From contig CAMCWG010000196.1 in the NCBI GenBank assembly GCA_945882005.1, positions 1 through 5,692 of the forward strand: a stretch of DNA of 5,692 nucleotides, in the 5' to 3' direction. Positions 1 to 4,352 of the stretch are shown here, piece after piece (within the stretch, counting starts at the first letter, position 1; each line of letters starts with the position of its first letter). Source of the stretch: Bordetella parapertussis (GTDB lineage: Bacteria; Pseudomonadota; Gammaproteobacteria; Burkholderiales; Burkholderiaceae_B). The notes beneath the pieces were generated by a model. It saw only the letters and a program-made list of their open reading frames with translations, ran no database searches and was not told the origin of the DNA. A program made the translations under genes and the position numbers.

Positions 1-65
1 GCCAGACTACACACGCAGAGCTAGGGCATGAATTGCGCCACTGCTACCAAGGCTCATTTCACTAG
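1..65 (+). CDS. C-terminal end of a protein with an HExxH motif (partial)
   Basis: The frame starting at base 3 is open from the window edge to a TAG at 63-65 and gives about 20 residues ending in GHELRHCYQGSFH. The HELRH segment fits the HExxH zinc-binding motif of metallopeptidases. From memory, similar endings (GHExxHC..G.FH) occur in small uncharacterised proteins of plasmids and integrative elements. Only the tail is visible, so neither the start nor the length is known, and a five-residue motif in 20 residues can arise by chance. The stop lies 27 bases before the next small ORF on the same strand, which suggests an operon. The other two forward frames close at 22-24 and 29-31. Confidence 0.4.
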   Translation, partial: QTTHAELGHELRHCYQGSFH

Positions 66-92
66 CAAGTTGATAGATTGAAAGGCGAAAAC

Positions 93-245
93 ATGAACAC
101 TTATGAAGCAATGGTGCGTATTTCTTCAAACAACATGGTCGTGCGTACCAGCGTTCAAGCCAGTTCATCGCAAAATGCGCTTTGGTTGCTCGAAGGGCAG
201 TATGGCACTGGCAATGTTGTGACGTTACCTTCGCTTGTTGGCTAG
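93..245 (+). CDS. 50-residue hypothetical small protein
   Basis: ATG at 93 to TAG at 243-245 encodes 50 residues. A purine-rich AAAGGCG at 81-87 lies at a suitable distance before the start. The sequence begins MNTYEAMVRISSNNMVVRTS, which reads as two amphipathic beta strands. A short helix around ALWLLEGQYG (residues 29-38) and a last strand GNVVTLP (40-46) follow. The pattern of strands, then a helix ending in QYG and a short hydrophobic strand, resembles small proteins often seen in integrative elements of Proteobacteria, whose function is unknown to me. No signal peptide, membrane segment or cysteine is present. The gene sits between the HExxH tail and the 401-residue ORF on the same strand. 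The reverse-strand ORF overlapping it (7-255) has a low-complexity, Cys- and His-rich translation and looks like a shadow. Confidence 0.55.
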   Translation: MNTYEAMVRISSNNMVVRTSVQASSSQNALWLLEGQYGTGNVVTLPSLVG

Positions 246-268
246 CAATGGGCACTTGTTATTTTTAT

Positions 269-303
269 ACTGAATTTCCCAACAATCGGGAAGGGAGTTC
301 AGT
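269..303 (+). promoter_or_regulatory. Dyad over the -10 box and Shine-Dalgarno of the 401-residue gene
   Basis: ACTGAA at 269-274 is an exact inverted copy of TTCAGT at 298-303, and TTCCC at 276-280 pairs with GGGAA at 288-292 around a 7-base loop. The right side holds the strong ribosome binding site AAGGGAG (291-297), and the ATG at 304 follows directly. A good -10 box, TATACT, lies at 266-271, but no clear -35 hexamer is visible. If transcription starts near 278, the outer arm is not in the RNA, and the dyad would act as a DNA operator. In read-through RNA from the upstream genes the hairpin could hide the ribosome binding site. Confidence 0.35.
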
Positions 304-1509
304 ATGTCTGTTGATCTAACACGGCAGGAGCTATACGACCTTGTCTGGTCAAAGCCCATGATGCATGCCGCAAAACAGTTTGGGATATCGGGTGTGATGC
401 TTGGCAGGATATGTGCTGAGCGCAATGTGCCAAGGCCACCCAGAGGGTATTGGGCAAATCTTCAAGCTACATCGCTTAAGAAAATTGGACGTTTTGTAAA
501 GCCGCCATTGCCAAATTTGCCTGAGCCAGACCAAAGCTTTAATAGCTTGATTCGTAATGAGTACAGGGAGCGTGATGCATTGCGGACTGATGACTTTGAT
601 CCTGAAGACTTGGACGATCCAATTAAGCCGCCATCTGCGCCCCCCACAGAAACAATGGATGAATTCAGGAAGCGCATTGAGGCGAGCTTTCCAGAATTGC
701 CTGAGCTTGATTCAATAACTGCTCGCCATCCAATAGTTCAAAAGTTGATGGACTACGACGTGACGGTGGCTGCGTTGAGAAGGCGAGGTGGTTTAGATAG
801 CCCAAACTATCAAGGTGAAACAGGCAAGATGGCTTTAGAGTGGCTCAACGTATTGCTGCACAGCTTTGAGTTTTTAGGATTTGATGTGCTCATAAGAGGT
901 AAGAAAAACTTTACCTTTCAAGTTAATTTTCTTGGGCATCACAAGGGCTTTGTGTTTTTTATTAGCGAACGCCATCTCCCTCCATTGCAACGCAAGGCTC
1001 TAAAGCAGTCGCAGTCCAGAATGTATTGCTTTAGATGGGATCAAGAGAATGAGAAATACGCCAGAAAAAGCAGCTACTACGAGTTTGCAACCCTTAAGAA
1101 AGAGTGCATCAAGCAGATCATCATGGATGTTGTGATGTATGACGAGAAGGAGTACAGAGATCGTATCGTCAGTAATTACCAATGGCGTATTGAGAGGCGC
1201 CAATACGAAATCAGGAAGCGCGAGTACGAAATTCAAAAAGCGGCAGAAAGGAAGCGAGAAGCACTTCAAAAGTTGCTGCAAGTCCGCGAAGACATGATGA
1301 GTGATGCTGTTGCGAGCATGAACCATGCAGATCAAATTAGAGACCTGATTGAGATCATGCAAACCAAATCGCAATCATCCAAGCGACCAGTCAAAAACTT
1401 GAGTCGTTGGGTGAGATGGGCAACGCATCATGCCAACATGATTGATCCGCGACACATGAGCGTTCAAGGCTTTGAGGCATGGATCAGCAAGTTCAAGTTG
1501 AAGCACTGA
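304..1509 (+). CDS. 401-residue protein of unknown function: N-terminal HTH-like domain and coiled coil
   Basis: The start is supported by AAGGGAG at 291-297. Residues 5-52 (LTRQELYDLVWSKPM ... VPRPPRGYWANL) match a recurring N-terminal module of bacterial accessory proteins: LTR-ELY-LVW-PM, then a helix-turn-helix-like stretch (AAKQFGISGVMLGRICAERN, 22-41), then a P-RGYWA turn. This suggests DNA binding. Residues 65-135 form a proline- and acid-rich linker. Residues 140-270 look mixed alpha/beta (for example FTFQVNF 203-209 and FVFFIS 216-221). Residues 283-330 are highly charged and helical, a likely coiled coil, with YEI repeated in RRQYEIRKREYEIQK (298-312). The C-terminus has the tryptophan-rich WVRWATHHANMIDPR (369-383), also recurrent in the family. 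No signal peptide or membrane helix is seen. The family's function is unknown to me; homologues are typical of islands and plasmids, which agrees with the tRNA scar downstream. A regulatory or defence role is only a guess. Confidence 0.85.
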   Translation: MSVDLTRQELYDLVWSKPMMHAAKQFGISGVMLGRICAERNVPRPPRGYWANLQATSLKKIGRFVKPPLPNLPEPDQSFNSLIRNEYRERDALRTDDFDPEDLDDPIKPPSAPPTETMDEFRKRIEASFPELPELDSITARHPIVQKLMDYDVTVAALRRRGGLDSPNYQGETGKMALEWLNVLLHSFEFLGFDVLIRGKKNFTFQVNFLGHHKGFVFFISERHLPPLQRKALKQSQSRMYCFRWDQENEKYARKSSYYEFATLKKECIKQIIMDVVMYDEKEYRDRIVSNYQWRIERRQYEIRKREYEIQKAAERKREALQKLLQVREDMMSDAVASMNHADQIRDLIEIMQTKSQSSKRPVKNLSRWVRWATHHANMIDPRHMSVQGFEAWISKFKLKH

Positions 1510-1677
1510 ACGATGAAATATTGCGTTTTGGGCTTCTACATTTTGGTGAAAGACTTAACCAAAAAACGTCAATAAAAACATAAGGTTACGTGCTAAAGCA
1601 TTTCCACGAATTTTTCCACGAAGCGAATCAGGCCACCGCAACCTGCCATGTTTACAGAGGTCTTAGCGGCTTGGCCT
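1510..1677. other. Non-coding spacer between the 401-residue gene and the tRNA scar
   Basis: This A+T-rich stretch holds no convincing gene. The only start of note is an ATG at 1513 giving 20 residues without a ribosome binding site. No rho-independent terminator with a clear stem and T-tract follows the 401-residue gene. The region has the composition expected of the arm of an attachment site and carries the direct repeat listed separately. Confidence 0.5.
1601..1622 (+). repeat. Direct repeat TTTCCACGAA, two copies with 12-bp period
   Basis: TTTCCACGAA occurs at 1601-1610 and again at 1613-1622, separated by TT. It lies 55-77 bases before the tRNA 3' fragment, on the island side. Short direct repeats at about this distance from a core site are typical arm-type integrase or excisionase sites. 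That role is an inference, since no integrase is in the window. Confidence 0.5.
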
Positions 1678-1723
1678 ACTCATAATCCGTTGGTGCCGTG
1701 TTCGACTCACGGGGGGGGCACCA
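1678..1723 (+). pseudogene. 3' half of a CAT-anticodon tRNA; probable island attachment-site scar (attR)
   Basis: The block reads as a tRNA from position 31 to the end. The anticodon loop is CTCATAA (1679-1685, anticodon CAT at 1681-1683) with 3' stem TCCGT (1686-1690) and variable loop TGGTG (1691-1695). The T stem CCGTG (1696-1700) pairs perfectly with CACGG (1708-1712) around the loop TTCGACT. The 3' acceptor strand GGGGGGC (1713-1719), discriminator A and encoded CCA (1721-1723) follow. The 5' side does not fit: 1674-1678 leaves two mismatches in the anticodon stem, there is no D arm, and no C-rich acceptor partner. It is therefore not a functional tRNA. Similarity begins exactly at the anticodon loop, a known crossover region for tyrosine recombinases. 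The CAT anticodon could be elongator Met or Ile2; I cannot decide which from half a gene. Confidence 0.8.
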
Positions 1724-1730
1724 GTACACA

Positions 1731-1757
1731 AAGGCTCACAGCGATGTGGGCCTTTTT
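1731..1757 (+). terminator. Rho-independent terminator behind the tRNA fragment
   Basis: AAGGCTCACA (1731-1740) pairs with TGTGGGCCTT (1745-1754) over ten pairs, with one G-U. The loop is the stable tetraloop GCGA (1741-1744), and a run of five T ends at 1757. It begins eight bases after the CCA, as expected for the terminator of the original tRNA gene. It would also stop island transcription before the DUF2252 gene. Confidence 0.85.
1741..1757 (+). repeat. 17-bp direct repeat, copy 1 (terminator loop, 3' arm and T-tract)
   Basis: GCGATGTGGGCCTTTTT here is identical to 3226-3242. The two copies flank the DUF2252 gene in the same orientation. In this copy the stem is complete because the 5' arm precedes it. 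Confidence 0.75.
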
Positions 1758-1786
1758 CAATTACTACAATGCAGTGAAGCTAAAAC

Positions 1787-3220
1787 ATGCCAAAACATTC
1801 TCCAAAAAAATCAGACATCACGCCTGCCAATACGGTTAAGGTGCCTTCGCTGCATCACCTAAGTGCAGAGGCTCGAGCGACTCAGGGCAAGAGTCTGCGC
1901 GACAAAGCGCCTCGCGGTGCGCACGCGCAATGGCACGCCCTAAAAAATCGCCGCGATCCAGTCGAGATTCTTTCCACCTCGAACGTCGGCCGAATTGAGT
2001 CCCTTGTCCCCATCCGCTTTGGACGCATGGCTCAGTCTCCCTTCGCGTTTTACCGAGGTGCAGCTGCGATCATGGCGTCTGACCTTGCGCAGACTCCCGC
2101 GAGCGGCCTTTACGTCCAAGCATGTGGTGATGCGCACCTCATGAATTTTGGTGGATTTGCGACGCCAGAAAGAAATATTGTTTTTGATATCAATGATTTA
2201 GACGAAACGTTGCCTGCTCCTTTTGAGTGGGATGTCAAGCGACTCGCAGCAAGCGTTGTGATTGCAGCCCAGCACGTCGGACTAATTACCGCTGAGGCTG
2301 CAGGCATTGTCATTGATCTTGTGCGTAAATACCGCGAAAAAATGTCTGGCTACGCTCAGATGCGCGCGCTTGATGTTTGGTATGACAAAATTGACTTGCA
2401 ACACTACACAGATCGTTCGACCGACCCAGAAGTACTCAGACGCGCCCACAAACGTCTAGCCCAACGCATTGAAATAGAGCGGCGTAAGTCACAGCCGGAC
2501 ACGATGTATCCGAAACTCGTTGTCCACGAAGGGGGCACACCAAAAATCAAGGACGAACCTCCACTGATTTTTCATACGTCGGAGCTGCTGATGCCCGGTT
2601 CTCAATCTGACTATGCGACCGTGATTGAAGCCTACAGTCAAACGCTGCCAGAACATGTTCGTATGCTTTTCAAGCGCTTTCAATACTGCGACCTCGCTCT
2701 AAAAGTTGTCGGGGTCGGCAGCGTGGGGACGATGTGTTGTGTGGCTTTATTTATGGCGGGAGAAATGGATCCGCTTTTCCTGCAGGTCAAAGAAGCAAGA
2801 CAGTCCGTGCTTGAGCCTTACGCTGGTAAAAGTGCCTATGCTAACCAGGGGCAACGTGTGGTGCATGGCCAACGTCTGATTCAAACCGCTTCGGATGTAT
2901 TTTTGGGGTGGACGCGCGGTCTTAATGGGCGCGATTTTTACATACGACAGCTTCGTGACCTTAAACTTTCCGCGATCATCGAAGACTGGGATATTGAGAC
3001 GCTGCGACTTTACGTAAAAATGTGTGGGCATGCCTTGGCACGTGCGCATGCGCGCTCAGGCGACCCAGCCATGATTTCTGGTTACCTTGGAACAAGCAAA
3101 AGCTTTGATCAGGCGATCGGGGAATTTGCCATGGCATATGCCGAGCAAAACAGCAATGACTATCGAGCATTTATTGAGGCGATTCGGCAAGGCAAGATTT
3201 CAGCTCAAATGGAGGCGTAA
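1787..3220 (+). CDS. DUF2252 family protein (kinase-fold-like, function unknown)
   Basis: This 477-residue protein is full length for DUF2252 (COG4320). Family blocks in order: FGRMAQSPFAFYRG (78-91), the core CGDAHLMNFG (113-122), FDINDLDETLP (133-143), FEWDVKRLAAS (146-156), KVVGVGSVGT (306-315), LQVKEA (332-337), FYIRQLRDLK (384-393), CGHALARAHARSGD (413-426) and SGYLG (431-435). GDAHxxN resembles the catalytic loop of aminoglycoside-type kinases, and the aspartates after it resemble the metal site. The glycine-rich GVGSVG followed by Lys335 resembles an ATP loop and lysine. No substrate is known to me. The protein is probably cytosolic, with no signal peptide or membrane helix. The ATG at 1787 is the first in frame, but it has no clear ribosome binding site. 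A TACAAT -10 box at 1765-1770 would leave a very short leader. The gene stands alone, convergent with the TetR gene. Confidence 0.9.
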   Translation: MPKHSPKKSDITPANTVKVPSLHHLSAEARATQGKSLRDKAPRGAHAQWHALKNRRDPVEILSTSNVGRIESLVPIRFGRMAQSPFAFYRGAAAIMASDLAQTPASGLYVQACGDAHLMNFGGFATPERNIVFDINDLDETLPAPFEWDVKRLAASVVIAAQHVGLITAEAAGIVIDLVRKYREKMSGYAQMRALDVWYDKIDLQHYTDRSTDPEVLRRAHKRLAQRIEIERRKSQPDTMYPKLVVHEGGTPKIKDEPPLIFHTSELLMPGSQSDYATVIEAYSQTLPEHVRMLFKRFQYCDLALKVVGVGSVGTMCCVALFMAGEMDPLFLQVKEARQSVLEPYAGKSAYANQGQRVVHGQRLIQTASDVFLGWTRGLNGRDFYIRQLRDLKLSAIIEDWDIETLRLYVKMCGHALARAHARSGDPAMISGYLGTSKSFDQAIGEFAMAYAEQNSNDYRAFIEAIRQGKISAQMEA

Positions 3221-3225
3221 TCACC

Positions 3226-3242
3226 GCGATGTGGGCCTTTTT
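3226..3242 (+). repeat. 17-bp direct repeat, copy 2, after the DUF2252 stop; half a terminator
   Basis: This is identical to 1741-1757 and starts six bases after the TAA at 3218-3220. It keeps the loop, the 3' arm and the T-tract (six T, 3238-3243). The 5' arm AAGGCTCACA is missing. A weaker stem can form with AGGC (3213-3216, inside the coding end) against GCCT (3235-3238), plus CAC (3222-3224) with GTG (3231-3233). It may therefore still terminate DUF2252 transcription, but poorly. Confidence 0.65.
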
Positions 3243-3341
3243 TCATTTCCAGTTCACGCGTATCAAGACCTAACGACTCTGTAGGCAATGTGAGCAAAGG
3301 AATGAGGGCCAGATGACAAACAATGGTAGGTCTGTCGAAGA

Positions 3342-4022
3342 CTAATTATTTAACGCAGCGACCTTGCCGAGTACCCCTGTTGTTGGCAGTGCGGGTAGAG
3401 AAGGGGATGGGGATTTTAATAATTCATCAGCGGTTTTCGCATCCACACCCAACCCAATGAGCGCTTGATACAGCACTTTATTTTCATAGCTTGTCGAGGG
3501 CGACTTGCCTAGCATAACGCTAACCCCACCAATTAGGCTGCCGACCAAAAGGTTGCACCCAATGGACACAGGCATTTTGGCCAAGAGCCCTTCTTTTATA
3601 CCAAGTTCAACATCCGAGTTGATGTTGGTGAATACGTTGAACTCAGTGTTTTGAGTCCGCCAAGGCAGTTGAATCAGGAAATTTCCTAAGATCCTATGCT
3701 TGGTCAAGCTGCGCATGGTTAATTTTGACTTGACGACCAAGCGGTTAACCGTGCTGGGGATCTGGTGGGTGATCGCATCGATCTCTGCGGTGAGTTCGTG
3801 TGCCAGTTGGTTTGCCAAGGCTGGAATTAATGCCTGAACCGAGGGAAAGTACTTATAAAAGCTGCCTCGCGACACGTCTGCATGTTTAATGATGTCGTCA
3901 ACATCAATCTCGTGAATAGAGACCTCAGAGGCTAGAGCAAGCAAGCTAAACATGAGGGAGTTTTGCATCTCTTCACGTCTTGATGCTGCAACTCTAATCC
4001 GATGGTCTTGTTTTTTGAGCAT
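3342..4022 (-). CDS. TetR family transcriptional regulator
   Basis: The 226-residue protein has a standard TetR DNA-binding domain: an N-terminal helix (about 10-33), then IDVDDIIKHADVSRGSFYKYF (39-59), with SRGSFYKYF as the recognition helix, and VQALIPAL leading into helix 4. The C-terminal ligand and dimer domain (about 70-200) is not recognisable to a subfamily. It has a hydrophobic helix CNLLVGSLIGGVSVML (156-171), a plausible dimer helix. The tail from 204 on is rich in Ser and Pro. The start at 4022 leaves the N-terminus at normal length, but the upstream bases give only a weak AAGA as ribosome binding site. A TAAAAT box on the reverse strand just before it would make a very short leader. 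It is divergent from the decarboxylase gene, so it probably represses that gene and itself, released by a 2-oxo acid or aromatic ligand. That is inferred from layout only. Confidence 0.88.
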   Translation of the reverse strand: MLKKQDHRIRVAASRREEMQNSLMFSLLALASEVSIHEIDVDDIIKHADVSRGSFYKYFPSVQALIPALANQLAHELTAEIDAITHQIPSTVNRLVVKSKLTMRSLTKHRILGNFLIQLPWRTQNTEFNVFTNINSDVELGIKEGLLAKMPVSIGCNLLVGSLIGGVSVMLGKSPSTSYENKVLYQALIGLGVDAKTADELLKSPSPSLPALPTTGVLGKVAALNN

Positions 4023-4163
4023 TCTTATATTTTAGGTCATCTGCATTCTTTTTGATAGCGAGGTTGCATGACGGTAGCTTGGTGGTTAGAGCCAACGGCC
4101 GGTGAAATCGCGTGGCGCCGCAGTTTCACGTAAGGGTTGCGTGCCCTACAACACCGGCTGGGT

Positions 4164-4189
4164 CTCGGGTGCCGCCTGCTGCACCCGAG
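4164..4189 (+). repeat. Perfect 9-bp hairpin in the divergent intergenic region
   Basis: CTCGGGTGC (4164-4172) pairs exactly with GCACCCGAG (4181-4189) around an 8-base loop. No T-tract follows, so it is not a simple terminator on the forward strand. The right arm can also pair in part (CCGAG, 4185-4189) with CTCGG at 4205-4209, so two exclusive structures are possible. Confidence 0.6.
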
Positions 4190-4258
4190 GGACAAATACC
4201 CAAACTCGGTACGTTGCATGCCTAGCTAGTGCCGGCGGTTCATGTTTCTTACCGCGCA

Positions 4259-4288
4259 TTGAGGGGATAGGCAGGCACAAGCTATATT
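4259..4288 (+). promoter_or_regulatory. Probable sigma70 promoter of the decarboxylase gene
   Basis: TTGAGG (4259-4264) and TATATT (4283-4288) are separated by 18 bases and match the -35 and -10 consensus reasonably. The predicted start near 4295 gives a leader of about 58 bases before the ATG at 4353. No better pair was seen closer to the gene. This is by eye only. Confidence 0.4.
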
Positions 4289-4308
4289 ATGATGACGTTA
4301 ACAGCTTG
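4278..4308. promoter_or_regulatory. Inverted repeat over the -10 box; candidate TetR operator
   Basis: CAAGCT (4278-4283) is an exact inverted copy of AGCTTG (4303-4308), and GG (4274-4275) with CC (4309-4310) extends it with a two-base bulge. It overlaps the predicted -10 and start site. The 19-base gap is longer than in most TetR operators. A related half-site, TAGCTTGGTG at 4075-4084, lies on the regulator side of the region: its complement differs from the sequence at 4276-4284 by one inserted base. Confidence 0.3.
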
Positions 4309-4342
4309 CCCTTTAAACTGTCTTGTAAATCATTATTTCATC

Positions 4343-4346
4343 GGAA
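4343..4346 (+). promoter_or_regulatory. Ribosome binding site that decides the decarboxylase start
   Basis: GGAA at 4343-4346 touches the first ATG (4347), leaving no spacer. It stands six bases before the second in-frame ATG (4353), a normal spacing. No other purine-rich site lies upstream. This favours 4353 as the start; using 4347 would add only two residues. Confidence 0.5.
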
Positions 4347-4352
4347 ATGTCC

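Larger units (their letters stand above)
4023..4352. other. Divergent intergenic region with several inverted repeats
   Basis: No credible gene lies in these 330 bases. Open frames crossing it (4037-4219 on the reverse strand, 4102-4515 forward) have translations rich in Cys, Arg and Gly and no ribosome binding site. The middle part, about 4071-4256, is more G+C-rich and structured. It holds GTGAAA 4102-4107 with TTTCAC 4124-4129, a perfect 9-bp stem at 4164-4189, CCGGC 4154-4158 with GCCGG at 4231-4235 allowing a slight shift, and GCGGT 4235-4239 with ACCGC 4251-4255. GTTGCATG occurs twice in direct orientation, at 4063-4070 and 4213-4220, each followed within a few bases by TAGCT. The right end carries the likely decarboxylase promoter. 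Confidence 0.5.

Noticed and set aside
7..255. Reverse-strand ORF of 82 codons
   Set aside because: It overlaps a better-supported small gene on the other strand. Its translation is rich in Cys and His, and it shows no family motif.
1000..1374. Reverse-strand ORF of 124 codons inside the 401-residue gene
   Set aside because: It is a shadow of the charged coiled-coil coding region, with hydrophobic Leu and Phe runs typical of the antisense frame and no ribosome binding site.
1513..1575. 20-codon ORF directly after the 401-residue gene
   Set aside because: There is no ribosome binding site, it is very short and A+T-driven, and it has no recognisable pattern.
1648..1839. Forward ORF of 63 codons
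   Set aside because: It runs through the tRNA 3' half and its terminator and into the DUF2252 start, so it is a chance open frame.
4075..4092. Sequence resembling a tRNA D arm (TAGCTTGGTGGTTAGAGC)
   Set aside because: The D-arm-like stretch is not followed by an anticodon stem or a T arm at tRNA spacing, so no tRNA can be folded. A link with the tRNA 3' half at 1678 is tempting, but the order and distance do not fit a split gene.
4071..4255. Integron attC site or group II intron domain
   Set aside because: No proper attC core (GTTRRRY with its partner) and no domain V-like stem with the AGC/CGT pattern was found among the hairpins.
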